Shown here: positions 26,105 through 34,321 of the stretch, piece by piece | Numbering within the stretch: position 1 is the stretch's first letter | Layout: every line of letters starts with the position of its first letter | Notes under the pieces: generated by a model | Told to the model about the DNA's origin: nothing | The model's input: only the letters and a program-made list of their open reading frames with translations | The model's database searches: none | DNA from: Candidatus Rokuibacteriota bacterium | Lineage (GTDB): Bacteria; Methylomirabilota; Methylomirabilia; Rokubacteriales; CSP1-6 | NCBI GenBank assembly: GCA_016866775.1 | Contig: VGLJ01000037.1 | Span: 1-47,540 of the forward strand | Length of the DNA: 47,540 nt | Direction of reading: 5' to 3' | Position numbers and translations under genes: made by a program

Positions 26105-27166
26105 GTGAGCACATTCAAGGTCGTCATCCAGAAGCCCGCGCCCGGCACCAACACCTACGACCTCGCCGACGGCGCCTACGCCATCGAGCGCGAGGCGCTC
26201 GACCCGATCGGCGCCGAGATCATCGAGGTCCCGGCGAAGACGGAGGAGGAGTTCATCGCCGCGGCACAGGACGCGGACGCGCTCATCGCGCGCAACCGCC
26301 GGATCACCGCCACGATCATCAAGAGCCTGCGCAAGTGCAAGGTGATCGGTCTCGGCAGCGTGGGCGCGGACACGGTCGACGTGGACGCGGCCACCGAGGC
26401 CGGCATCGTGGTCACCAACGTGCCCGACGTGTTCATCGACGAGGTCGCCGATCACACGATGGCGATGTTCCTCGCCGCGCACCGGCGCCTGCGCCTGATG
26501 CACCAGCTCACGGTGGACGGCCGGTGGCGGGAGGGGCGTCCGCACTTCAACGAGATCCCGCGGCTCTTCGGCCAGACGATCGGCCTGATCTCGTTCGGCA
26601 ACGTCGCCAAGGCCGTCGCGCGGCGCTGCCACGCGTTCGGCCTCCACGTGATCGCCTACGACCCGTACGTCGCGGAGCTCGAGATGACGGCGGCGGACGT
26701 GGAGCCGGTCACGAGCCTGCTCGACCTGCTGCGCCGGTCCGACTTCGTGTCGATGCACGGCCCGCTCAACAGCGAGACGCACCACATGATGAGCGTGCAG
26801 CAGTTCCAGGCGATGAAGCGCACGGCGATCTTCATCAACAACGGGCGCGGCCCGACGGTGGACGAAGCGGCGCTGGTCAAGGCCTTGCGGGAGGGCTGGA
26901 TCGCCGGCGCCGCGCTGGACGTCTTCGAGCAGGAGCCGGTCGATACGGGCAACGCGCTGCTCAAAATGGATAACGTGATCGTGACGCCGCACATCGCGTC
27001 GGCGACCGCGCGCATGGCGCCGGAGACGCGGCGGCGGCTCGGTCGCGAGATCGCGACCGTGCTGCAGGGCAAGTGGCCGCGCTCCGCCGTCAATCCGGGC
27101 GTGCTGCCGCGGACGAGCCTCATCCGCTGGCAGCCGTACCCGATGGGCCGCGGCCCGAATCGCTGA
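26105..27166 (+). CDS. D-2-hydroxyacid dehydrogenase (NAD-dependent, SerA/DdhA-like)
   Basis: A 353-residue protein starting at GTG behind an AAGGAG ribosome site, 10 bp after the histidine kinase. The nucleotide-binding motif is weakly conserved (LFGQTIGLISFGNVAKAVAR rather than G-x-G-x-x-G), followed by HVIAYDPYVAE with the NAD-selecting aspartate. The catalytic residues are all there: Arg in INNGRGPTVDE, Glu in FEQEPVD and His in TPHIASATAR. It would reduce a 2-keto acid or oxidise a D-2-hydroxy acid. The G-x-S-F-G instead of the usual G-x-G-R-I-G is notable but occurs in some members. No substrate can be named. Confidence 0.9.
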   Translation: MSTFKVVIQKPAPGTNTYDLADGAYAIEREALDPIGAEIIEVPAKTEEEFIAAAQDADALIARNRRITATIIKSLRKCKVIGLGSVGADTVDVDAATEAGIVVTNVPDVFIDEVADHTMAMFLAAHRRLRLMHQLTVDGRWREGRPHFNEIPRLFGQTIGLISFGNVAKAVARRCHAFGLHVIAYDPYVAELEMTAADVEPVTSLLDLLRRSDFVSMHGPLNSETHHMMSVQQFQAMKRTAIFINNGRGPTVDEAALVKALREGWIAGAALDVFEQEPVDTGNALLKMDNVIVTPHIASATARMAPETRRRLGREIATVLQGKWPRSAVNPGVLPRTSLIRWQPYPMGRGPNR

Positions 27167-27191
27167 GGCCCGCGACAGAAAAGGGGCGCCG

Positions 27192-28322
27192 ATGCGAGTC
27201 GCACCGAGCCGTCTGCTCATCGCGCTCGTGGCCCTCGCAGTCGCGGCGTCGCTCGCGGCGCCCCCGGTAGCCCGCGCGGCCAACGGTCCGAATGACGCGT
27301 ATCTCGCGGGAGACGCGGCAGCGATTCTGGAGCGCGAGTTCCGGGCGCGGACCACATCGTTGCGTGTCGAGCGCGGTGTGGTCTCGCTCGACGTCGCGGA
27401 TCTCGGCGGCGCGGATCGCGCGCGCGTCACCGAGGCGCTCGCGCGAATCCCCGGCGTGCTACGTGTCGAGTTGCGCGAGGGGGCGCCACCCTCGAAACCG
27501 GTCGCGGTCGGCACGCGCGCACAGGAGCGCGGCGAGAAGCAGGCGCAGGTCATCAAGGACCTGTCGATCGGCATCCTGCCGGGTGGCCATCTCTTCAAGC
27601 CGCTGGTCGCCGACCCGCGCTGGCCGCACTTCGGCGCCGCCTACCACTACTACCTCGGCGATCCGCAGCTCGAGAGCGTCGGCACGGTCAGCTTCGGTGA
27701 GACGTTCACGCTCTATCGCGAGCGGCTCGGGCGGGGATGGTGGGAGACCGGCCTCCAGGCCGGCGTCTTCGCGGTGTTCGACCTCGACGCCGCGTCAAAG
27801 GACCTCGTCAACGCCGACCATTTAGCGGCGGTCTTCTTCGGCTACCGCTACGACAAGCGCTCGGCGATCGCACGCCTCTTCCACCAGAGCAGCCATCTCG
27901 GCGACGAGTTCATCCTCCGCAACCGGGTCAAGGACCGGATCAACCTGAGCTACGAGGCGATCGACCTGCGGCTGTCGTACGAGTTCCTCGGCGACGTGCT
28001 CCGCGTGTACGGCGGCGGCGGATATCTCTTCCACCAGGAGCCCGAAGACCTCAAGCCCGGCTTCGCGCAGTGGGGCGTCGAGTTCCGGAGCCCGTGGCGC
28101 ATGCCGTCGTTCCGCCCGATCGCCGCGGTCGACGTGCAGAACCGCGAGGAGAACAACTGGCACGTCGACTTCTCGCTGCGCGCGGGCATCGAGTTCGAGG
28201 GCTGGCTGGCGTCGCGCAGCCTCCAGATCCTGCTGGGGTACTTCCGCGGCCACTCCCCGAACGGCCAGTTCTACCGCGAAAAGATCGACTCCCTGGGGAT
28301 CGGCGCGCACTTCAACGTTTGA
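27192..28322 (+). CDS. DUF1207-family exported protein
   Basis: A 376-residue protein with a Sec signal (SRLLIALVALAVAASLAAPP, then ARA). Residues 35-105 form a small domain (VERGVVSLDVADLGGADRAR and VTEALARIPGVLRVEL) like a BON or ferredoxin-like fold. From about residue 120 the DUF1207 pattern begins: GGHLFKPLVADPRWPHFGAA, SFGETFTLYRERLG, WWETGLQAGVFAVFDLDA and DHLAAVFFGYRYDKRSAIAR. Alternating hydrophobic segments and aromatic ends point to an outer-membrane beta barrel. A type-1 3' repeat follows the TGA within 3 bp. The function is not established. Confidence 0.8.
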   Translation: MRVAPSRLLIALVALAVAASLAAPPVARAANGPNDAYLAGDAAAILEREFRARTTSLRVERGVVSLDVADLGGADRARVTEALARIPGVLRVELREGAPPSKPVAVGTRAQERGEKQAQVIKDLSIGILPGGHLFKPLVADPRWPHFGAAYHYYLGDPQLESVGTVSFGETFTLYRERLGRGWWETGLQAGVFAVFDLDAASKDLVNADHLAAVFFGYRYDKRSAIARLFHQSSHLGDEFILRNRVKDRINLSYEAIDLRLSYEFLGDVLRVYGGGGYLFHQEPEDLKPGFAQWGVEFRSPWRMPSFRPIAAVDVQNREENNWHVDFSLRAGIEFEGWLASRSLQILLGYFRGHSPNGQFYREKIDSLGIGAHFNV

Positions 28323-28324
28323 CT

Positions 28325-28424
28325 CGGCGGGGGGCTTCGCCCCCCTTCCGACCGTCGTCGCACGCCTGCGGCGTGCTTCTCCGTGCCTCCCCCCAGGACG
28401 GATTGCGCCGGCAAAGCCGGCGCT
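28325..28424 (+). repeat. Type-1 modular 3' hairpin repeat
   Basis: Three hairpins in series directly after the DUF1207 stop: GGGGGGC/GCCCCCC with a TTC loop, GCACGCC/GGCGTGC, and GCGCCGGC/GCCGGCGC with an AAA loop. The linkers TTCCGACCGTCGTC and CCTCCCCCCAGGA are shared with the other copies. Confidence 0.75.
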
Positions 28425-28450
28425 CGACATTCAGAACACCTGCGCCGGAC

Positions 28451-29123
28451 ATGGAAGTGACGATGAGGGTCACCGCGATCTACGCTCGGGAGTCAACGGA
28501 CGAGGCGGGCACCCGCTTTCAGGCGGTCCGACCGCCAGCGCAGCGACGAACAGCGCAAGAGATGATTGCCCATATCGGCCGGATCAACGCCATCGGCCGC
28601 GCGATGGACGCCGATGCGTGGCGCTACCGCTTCGCCCAGTTGAAGGCGGACGGAGTCGTTGCAGCTGAGTCGGACGCCGATGAAATCCGCGACTTCATTC
28701 TCGATGGCGAGTACGACATGATCGCGGATGAGCAGTACGCGATGCTTCTGTCCCTCGGGCGTGCCGACGATCTCGTGTGAACCTTTCACTCGAAGCGTCT
28801 TTTCCTTTTGCGCGCCGCTGAAGACGACCCATTCGTCACTTCCGACCATCCGGTGATGCGCTAATCCGAAGACTCCCCCAATGTTCAGTGGTGGGTTCAC
28901 CCGCGTTGTCGTTCCAAGCAAGACCGTCCAAGGCACAGTCGTACGGAACGCGACAAAAGACATGATGCTGCGGGCCGAGCGGTTCCTGTTCTCATCTGAG
29001 AACAATGACAACGTCGCCGCGCTTCTCAGAAAGACACCGCGACCTAAGCGCATGCGTTTCTCAAGCCCATTCGATGCCGTCCACGAGCGCCGGCGCGCGC
29101 AGCGGGAAGGAGATACTTCATGA
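28451..29123 (+). pseudogene. Decayed DUF4238-family gene
   Basis: An open frame from ATG 28451 or 28463 to TGA 28780 carries FQAVRPPAQRRTAQEM and long acidic helices (AESDADEIRDFILDGEYDMI). The same frame continues past the TGA with LFLLRAAEDDPFVTSDHPVM, the T-S-D-x-P-V motif of DUF4238, and stops at 28864. A third piece in another frame (28881-29123) reads VRNATKDMMLRAERFLFSSE, the family's C-terminal helix. The gene thus has at least two stops and a frameshift, and the N-terminal third (usually H-Y-V-P-x-x-Y-L) is absent. Base composition is less GC-rich than in neighbours, as for a recently acquired gene. The start MRVTAIYARESTDE resembles a serine recombinase, but probably by chance. Confidence 0.5.
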
Positions 29124-29159
29124 TCGCTGCGCTTTAGCGTCGTAGATTGTCGGCGTCGA

Positions 29160-29257
29160 CCGCCGGCTTTGCCGGCGCAATCCTCGGGGGAGGCAGGGAG
29201 GAGCGCGCCGTCAGGCGTGCGACGACCGTCGGAAGGGGGGCGAAGCCCTCCTCCGGG
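29160..29257 (-). repeat. Type-1 modular 3' hairpin repeat, minus-strand copy
   Basis: Reverse-complement copy of the 28325 element, ending exactly at the stop codon of the amidohydrolase (minus strand). On the minus strand it reads in the same order as the other copies: G-rich hairpin first, then the CGCACGCCTGACGGCGCGC module, then GCCGGCAAAGCCGGC. Confidence 0.75.
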
Positions 29258-30397
29258 TTAGATCAGGCCGTAGAACTTCCCCGCGTTCTCGCACGTGATC
29301 TTCCGGACGTAGTCCTTCGGCAGGTGGCCGAACTGCTCCTCGATGTACTTCGACGACTCCGGCCAGACGCCGTCCGCGTGCGGGTAGTCCGAGCCCCACA
29401 TCAGCGTCTCGACGCCCATGTCGTCGACGACCTTCGCGCCGATCGGGTCCAGCTGGAACGTGGCCTTGCACTGGCGCCGCCAGTAGTCGCTCGGCTTCAT
29501 CGTGAGGCCGAGGTCGCGGAAGCGGTCCTCCCACTCGAAATCCATCCGGTCGAGCGCGTACGGAATCCATCCGCACCCGCTCTCGCCGAACGAGATGCGG
29601 AGATTCGGGTACCGCTCCAGCACGGCGGCACCGATCACGGCGGCGAGGATGTTGACGAGGTTCATCTGGAATCCGGAGACCACGGTGAAGAACGCCGCGC
29701 GGCGTGACGGGCCCGTCGCCGTGTCGAGCTGGCTCGGCGGCACCGCGGGGAAGGTGTGGAAGTGCAGGGGCAGGTTCACCTCGTGGATCGTCTTCCAGAG
29801 CGGCTCCCAGACGGGATGCCACATGGGCTCCATGTCCCACGAGCACGAGAGCTCGACGCCACGCAGGCCGAGCTTCGCGACGCGCTTGATCTCCTGCACG
29901 GCGCCATCGATGTCGCCGTAGGGGAGACACGCCAGCCCGATGAAGCGGTCATTGTCGTGCCGGCAGAAGTCCACGAGCCAGTCGTTGTAGATGCGGAACA
30001 TCTCGTTCGCCGCCACCGGATCGTTCAGCCGAGTCGCCGCGCCGAGGATGCCGAAGATCACCTCGGCGTCGACGCCGTCGAGCTCCATGTCCTTCTTGCG
30101 GAGCTCGGGATTCGTCGGATGACGCCGGCCCTTCGCGCCATCTTCGTAGAGGCCGGTCGCCGCCATCTTGTCGACGCGATAGTTCTGGCCGGGGACGAGC
30201 TTCTGACCGGCGGGGCCAACGCCATTCAACAGACCGAACGAGCCGCCGTTCTTGCACGTCCAGTACGGGCCGTCGGGCCCGTCGGTGACGTACGGCATCC
30301 GGTCCTTGAGTGCCGCCGACGCGTTCGAGACGAACATATCGGGCGGCAGCATGGGGAGATCGATATGACAGTCGGCGGAAATACGTGAGTACGCCAT
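29258..30397 (-). CDS. Amidohydrolase family 2 protein
   Basis: A 379-residue metal-dependent hydrolase of the ACMS-decarboxylase-like amidohydrolase group. The N-terminal metal pair appears as ISADCHIDLP (D-x-H rather than the usual H-x-H or E-x-H). The barrel continues with MELDGVDAEVIFGILG, YNDWLVDFCRHDNDRFIGLA, LPLHFHTFPAVPP (the histidine of the metal site), SFGESGCGWIPYALDRMDFE and GVETLMWGSDYPHADGVWPE, with the final catalytic aspartate. Such proteins remove CO2 or hydrolyse C-C or C-N bonds of small acids in the cytoplasm. It is 5 bp downstream of the ketopantoate-reductase-like gene and forms an operon with it. The substrate is unknown. Confidence 0.9.
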   Translation of the reverse strand: MAYSRISADCHIDLPMLPPDMFVSNASAALKDRMPYVTDGPDGPYWTCKNGGSFGLLNGVGPAGQKLVPGQNYRVDKMAATGLYEDGAKGRRHPTNPELRKKDMELDGVDAEVIFGILGAATRLNDPVAANEMFRIYNDWLVDFCRHDNDRFIGLACLPYGDIDGAVQEIKRVAKLGLRGVELSCSWDMEPMWHPVWEPLWKTIHEVNLPLHFHTFPAVPPSQLDTATGPSRRAAFFTVVSGFQMNLVNILAAVIGAAVLERYPNLRISFGESGCGWIPYALDRMDFEWEDRFRDLGLTMKPSDYWRRQCKATFQLDPIGAKVVDDMGVETLMWGSDYPHADGVWPESSKYIEEQFGHLPKDYVRKITCENAGKFYGLI

Positions 30398-30402
30398 CGC
30401 CG

Positions 30403-31455
30403 TTACACCCCCGCGCGCTTGAGGACGATGCCGATGTTTTCCGCGGCCTGCTTGCGCGCGCCGCTGTCGATCTCCCGCACCATCTCGACCACCGCGGTGT
30501 TGATCGGCGTCGGCACGCCCCTCGCCTTGCCCTGCGCGACGACGTGGCCGTTCATGTAGTCGATCTCCGTCGGCCGGCCCTTGGCAACGTCCTGCGCCAT
30601 CGATGCGCGCCAGTTGCGCCCGCCGGCGGACGCCGGCGTGAGCATCCGGTCGAGCTCGTCCCAGACCTCGCGCTTGTCGGATCCGGCCCACTTGTCGACC
30701 TCTGCGCCGTTGAACTTCGGAATCTTGAAGCCCTGCGCCAGGCCGACGCGCGCCGCTTCGGCGGCGATGTGAATGGTGATCGTCCGGCCGACCTCGCTGG
30801 ACATGATGTCGTTCGAGCCGAGCCCCGACATGCCTTGTACCGGGTTGCCCATCGAGTTCGCGCAGAGCTTCGACCACCGCTCGCCCCACAGGTTGTCGGT
30901 GGCGTATGCGCCATCGACGACTCTCAGCATCTCGGCGAGCTCCTCGGCGCGCTTGCTGATCTTGAGGTCGTGCTCGCCGGCGCGGAAGACGTCGTGCCCC
31001 TTGTTGCCGCCCTTCTCCATCCCGCGTTCGACCTTGCCCGGTGTCCACAGCGCGACGCCGATCTTCGACATCACGAGGCCGATCGAGCGCTGTGGGCCGG
31101 CGATCGACGCGACGATCGGATCGGGCCAGCAGTTCTCCGACGCGACGACGTAGCCTTCAGGGCGCAGGTGACGAATCGCGAGCGCCGTTGCCCACGCGGT
31201 GTCGTAGACCTTCATCGCCACGAACGCGATCTCGAAGTCGCGCGGCAGCCGCTGCGCGTCGTTCAGATGGACGGCCTTCGGGCGCGCCTCGAAGGGATCG
31301 TGGGGGCCGGTGACCGTGATGCCCTTCTGGTTGATCGTGTCCACGTTCTCCGCCCACGGATCGATGAGCGTGACGTCGTGGCCCGCCCGCGAGAGGAAGC
31401 TGCCGATGTAGCTGCCGATCGCACCCGCGCCGACGAACAGGACCTTTTTGCCCAT
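30403..31455 (-). CDS. Ketopantoate reductase-like (ApbA/PanE family) oxidoreductase
   Basis: A 350-residue protein with the Rossmann motif KVLFVGAGAIGSYIGSFLSR at the N-terminus, then HDVTLIDPWAENVDTINQKG. The middle has the ApbA substrate region (IAFVAMKVYDTAWATALAI, SENCWPD) and the C-terminal helical domain has KLCANSMGNPVQGMSGLGS, with the family's Lys and Asn, and GRPTEIDYMNGHVVAQGKAR, the standard E-x-x-x-x-x-G end. It uses NADPH to reduce a 2-keto acid. Family members outside pantothenate synthesis act on various keto acids, and the operon with an amidohydrolase points to such a catabolic or secondary role. It is divergent from the aldehyde ferredoxin oxidoreductase gene. Confidence 0.88.
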   Translation of the reverse strand: MGKKVLFVGAGAIGSYIGSFLSRAGHDVTLIDPWAENVDTINQKGITVTGPHDPFEARPKAVHLNDAQRLPRDFEIAFVAMKVYDTAWATALAIRHLRPEGYVVASENCWPDPIVASIAGPQRSIGLVMSKIGVALWTPGKVERGMEKGGNKGHDVFRAGEHDLKISKRAEELAEMLRVVDGAYATDNLWGERWSKLCANSMGNPVQGMSGLGSNDIMSSEVGRTITIHIAAEAARVGLAQGFKIPKFNGAEVDKWAGSDKREVWDELDRMLTPASAGGRNWRASMAQDVAKGRPTEIDYMNGHVVAQGKARGVPTPINTAVVEMVREIDSGARKQAAENIGIVLKRAGV

Positions 31456-31540
31456 GGGACCCCCGCTACGGAATGGTGGGCGCAATCATACGCGCTCCGC
31501 GGCCTTCGGTGTAGGATCTGGCGCTGGAGGACCATCAAGG

Positions 31541-33256
31541 ATGCGCACTTATCTGGACATCAAGCTCGACGACCGGACGATCACGAAGCGCGAGCTCGAG
31601 GGCGAGGCGGTCGTCAAGGCCGGCCGCTACTGGATCGCCAAGGAGCTGCTCGCGCTGGGCGCGGCGACGGTCGATCCGCTCTCGCCGCAGAACCCGCTGA
31701 TCTTCTCCGCCGGACCCTTCGCGGGGACGAGCTTCTCGAACGCCAACCGGACGAGCGTCGGCTGCAAGAGCCCGCTGACCGGCGGCATCAAGGAAGCGAA
31801 CGGCGGCGGCAGCTTCAGCTACGGGCTCGGCCAGCAGAAGATCGCCGGCTTCACCCTCCACGGCGCGTCGAAGTCCTGGGTCGTCCTCCACTTCACGAAG
31901 GAAGGCGGCATCGATTTCGACGACGCCGCGCCCTACCTCGGCAAGGGCAACTTCGAAGCGCAGGACATGCTGCACAAGAAGTACGGCAAGAAGGTCACGA
32001 TCGCGCTGTGCGGTCCGGTCGGTGAGTACCAGGGCCTCCTCGGCGGCGTGGCGTTCAGCGACAAGGACGGCCGGCCGGCCCGGCTCTCGGCCAGAGGCGG
32101 CGTCGGCGCGGTGATGGGCGCGAAGAAGGTGAAGGCGATCGTCGTCGACCTCGACAAGATCCCCAGCTTCCACGAGCCGAAGAAGGTCAACGCGGCGATC
32201 AAGGACTACTCGAAGATGCTGCTCGCCGACTCGATGGTGCAGAACTTCTACCAGAAGATCGGCACCATGGGCATGGCGGACCTCCAGAACACGCTCGGCG
32301 GGCTCCCCGTGAAGAACTTCAGCGCGGGCCAGCAGGCCGACGTGACGAAGGGCGAGAAGTTCAAGATGGGCGGCGAGTACATCGTCCCGCTCAACAACGG
32401 GCGCGGCGGCGAGATGACGCACGCGTGCATGCCGGGCTGCGTGATCCAGTGCAGCAACGTCTACGTGGACGCGGCCGGCAAGGAAGTCGTCTCGCCGGTC
32501 GAGTACGAGACGCTCGGCCTCCTCGGCACCAACTGCGGGCTCAGCGACCCCGACGACCTCGCGCAGATGAACATGATCGCGAACGATCTCGGCGTGGACA
32601 CGATCGAGCTCGGTGCGACCATCGGCGTGTTGATGGAGGCGGGCCTGGGCCAGTTCGGGGACGTCACGTTCATGACCGACGTGCTCGCCGAGATTCGCAA
32701 GGGCACCGAGAACGGCAAGCGCTGGGCGCAGGGCACCGCGCGCGTGGGCGAGCACTACAAGGTCAAGCGCGTGCCGGTCATCAAGAAGCAGGCGATCAGC
32801 GCGTACGACCCGCGGGTCATCGAGGCGACCGGCATCACGATGATGTCGACGGCCCAGGGCGCGGACCACACGGCCGGCAACCTCCCGCGGCTCAAGACGC
32901 GCGAGATGGACCTCGCGGCGATCAAGGAACAGAGCCTCGCGCACCAGGCGCGCGTGGCCGCGAACGACTCGCTGGGCCTCTGCATCTTCGGCATGAGCGT
33001 GACGAACCCGAACACGCAGTTTCTCACCGACGCGATCAACGCCGCGCACGGCACGCGCCTCACGCCCGCGTTCTTCGAGGCCCTCGGCCGCGAGGCGCTG
33101 AAGCTCGAGTGGGAGTTCAACAAGCGGGCGGGGTTCACCGCGAAGGACGACGAGCTGCCCGCGTTCTTCTACGAGGAGCCGCTGCCGCCGACGAACCACG
33201 TCGCGCGCTTCCACGGCGCGGACGTGCACGGGATGTACGAGACGCTGAAGGTCTAG
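31541..33256 (+). CDS. Aldehyde:ferredoxin oxidoreductase family tungsten enzyme
   Basis: A 571-residue protein of the AOR family. The N-terminal domain has QNPLIFSAGPFAGTSFSNAN, SVGCKSPLTGG, GGGSFSYGLGQQKIAGFTLH and GPVGEYQG, which form the tungstopterin pocket. The iron-sulphur cluster ligands appear as HACMPGCVIQCSNVY (C-x3-C-x3-C) with the distal cysteine in SLGLCIFGMS. In the classical archaeal AOR the spacing is C-x2-C-x3-C, so the first gap is one longer here. It would oxidise aldehydes to acids with ferredoxin as acceptor. No ferredoxin or pterin gene is nearby. It is divergent from the ketopantoate-reductase/amidohydrolase operon. The start follows GGAGG by some 10 bases. Confidence 0.9.
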   Translation: MRTYLDIKLDDRTITKRELEGEAVVKAGRYWIAKELLALGAATVDPLSPQNPLIFSAGPFAGTSFSNANRTSVGCKSPLTGGIKEANGGGSFSYGLGQQKIAGFTLHGASKSWVVLHFTKEGGIDFDDAAPYLGKGNFEAQDMLHKKYGKKVTIALCGPVGEYQGLLGGVAFSDKDGRPARLSARGGVGAVMGAKKVKAIVVDLDKIPSFHEPKKVNAAIKDYSKMLLADSMVQNFYQKIGTMGMADLQNTLGGLPVKNFSAGQQADVTKGEKFKMGGEYIVPLNNGRGGEMTHACMPGCVIQCSNVYVDAAGKEVVSPVEYETLGLLGTNCGLSDPDDLAQMNMIANDLGVDTIELGATIGVLMEAGLGQFGDVTFMTDVLAEIRKGTENGKRWAQGTARVGEHYKVKRVPVIKKQAISAYDPRVIEATGITMMSTAQGADHTAGNLPRLKTREMDLAAIKEQSLAHQARVAANDSLGLCIFGMSVTNPNTQFLTDAINAAHGTRLTPAFFEALGREALKLEWEFNKRAGFTAKDDELPAFFYEEPLPPTNHVARFHGADVHGMYETLKV

Positions 33257-33263
33257 ATCAATT

Positions 33264-33328
33264 ACTTGGGGGGCGCGAGACGCGCCCCCCAAGCCCCCCG
33301 CGCTCCGGGCCGGGAGTGAATCCCGGCC
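33264..33328 (+). terminator. Two-hairpin 3' element between converging genes (type-2 repeat, copy 2)
   Basis: GGGGGGCGCG/CGCGCCCCCC closes on an AGA loop soon after the oxidoreductase stop. A second hairpin, GGGCCGGGA/TCCCGGCCC with loop GTGAA, follows at 33307-33329. Both hairpins and the GTGAA loop repeat the layout at 10395-10450. It probably serves both the oxidoreductase and the convergent dioxygenase transcript. Confidence 0.6.
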
Positions 33329-33352
33329 CTCCGCGAGCGCCGTTACACCGGT

Positions 33353-34282
33353 CTAGACGCCGACGCCTTCCGGGACGATCCCGTCCCACAGCTCCGTGCG
33401 CGTGGCGAACGGCGGCTCGGCCGTCGGGCCGTCGCCCGCGAGCGTCGTGCGCCGCATGACCCGCGCATGCTTCGCCGCGTCCCACGGACGGCCGCGGTGC
33501 AGCACGCAGCGGTTGTCCCACATCACCAGGTCCCACTGCGTCCAGCGGTGCTGCAGCACGAGCTCGGAGCGCGTCGTGTGCGCGAGCAGATCGTCGAGCA
33601 AACGGCGCGACTCGTCGTACGGCAGGCCCTCGATGTACCAGGCGTGTGAGCCGATGTAGAACGACGTCCGGCCGTTGGCCGGGTTCACGCGCACCAGTGC
33701 CTGGCGGACGGGCGGCAGCGCGCGCTCGTGCTCGGGATCGAAGAGTCCCTTCGCGATCGTGCTCCGCGAGTAGAGGATGCTGTGCACCGTGACGCGCCCG
33801 TCGATGTTCCGGCGTGTCCCCTCCGGCAGCGTGGCGTACGCGTGGCGCATGCTCACGAACTCGGTTTCGCCGCCGACCGGCGGGACCTCGCGGCCGGAGA
33901 GCAGCGACGCCTTCGCGGGGACCGGCTTGAACGAGCTGTCGGTGTGCCAGAGCTGGTTGCCCGACTGATAGAGCATCCGCCGATCCGACCAGCCCATGAG
34001 CTTCTCGTCGTGGTCCGGGTCGACGTTGGAGAGGTCGACCAGATTCGGATGGAGCCGCCGCTCCTGGCCGATCGAGTTGATCGTGGCTTCGAGCGGCCCG
34101 AAGCGCTCGCTGAAGCGCATCTGCTCCTCGTCGGTGAGCCGCTGGCCGTGGAAGACGAGCACCGAGTGCTCCTCGAACGCGTCGGCGATCCTGCGGAACG
34201 TCGCGTCGTCGACGGGACGGCTCAGGTCGACGCCCTCGACGCGCGCGCCGAGGTGAGGGAGCAGGGGAGTGATCGTCACCAT
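33353..34282 (-). CDS. TauD/TfdA-family 2-oxoglutarate-dependent dioxygenase
   Basis: A 309-residue protein with the whole TauD fold. It opens PLLPHLGARVEGVDLSRPVD and HSVLVFHGQRLTDEEQMRFS. The iron site is H-x-D in NQLWHTDSSFKPVPA plus the distal histidine in NRCVLHRGRPWD, and the 2-oxoglutarate arginine follows in ARVMRRTTLAG. It would use oxygen and 2-oxoglutarate to hydroxylate a sulphonate, ether or carboxylate substrate and so release sulphite, alcohol or similar. It is divergent, with a 39-bp gap, from the MaoC hydratase gene, so they may be co-regulated. The substrate is unknown. Confidence 0.92.
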   Translation of the reverse strand: MVTITPLLPHLGARVEGVDLSRPVDDATFRRIADAFEEHSVLVFHGQRLTDEEQMRFSERFGPLEATINSIGQERRLHPNLVDLSNVDPDHDEKLMGWSDRRMLYQSGNQLWHTDSSFKPVPAKASLLSGREVPPVGGETEFVSMRHAYATLPEGTRRNIDGRVTVHSILYSRSTIAKGLFDPEHERALPPVRQALVRVNPANGRTSFYIGSHAWYIEGLPYDESRRLLDDLLAHTTRSELVLQHRWTQWDLVMWDNRCVLHRGRPWDAAKHARVMRRTTLAGDGPTAEPPFATRTELWDGIVPEGVGV

Positions 34283-34321
34283 TGCCGAAGGATAGCGCGT
34301 CTGCGGTACCATCGGGGGGCG

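Noticed and set aside
28463-28510. Serine recombinase start (MRVTAIYARESTDE)
   Set aside because: Only 14 residues agree. The rest of the frame has no recombinase features and fits DUF4238 better.
28778-28780. A third UGA read-through (DUF4238 frame continues past TGA)
   Set aside because: The frame stops again 28 codons later at TAA and then shifts. No redox motif surrounds the TGA, so it is a pseudogene, not a Sec codon.
28325-29257. Inverted 100-bp repeats around a foreign-looking gene, like a composite transposon
   Set aside because: Each repeat belongs to the 3' end of its neighbouring gene, and the same repeat follows other genes with nothing mobile between. Converging genes alone explain the inverted pair.
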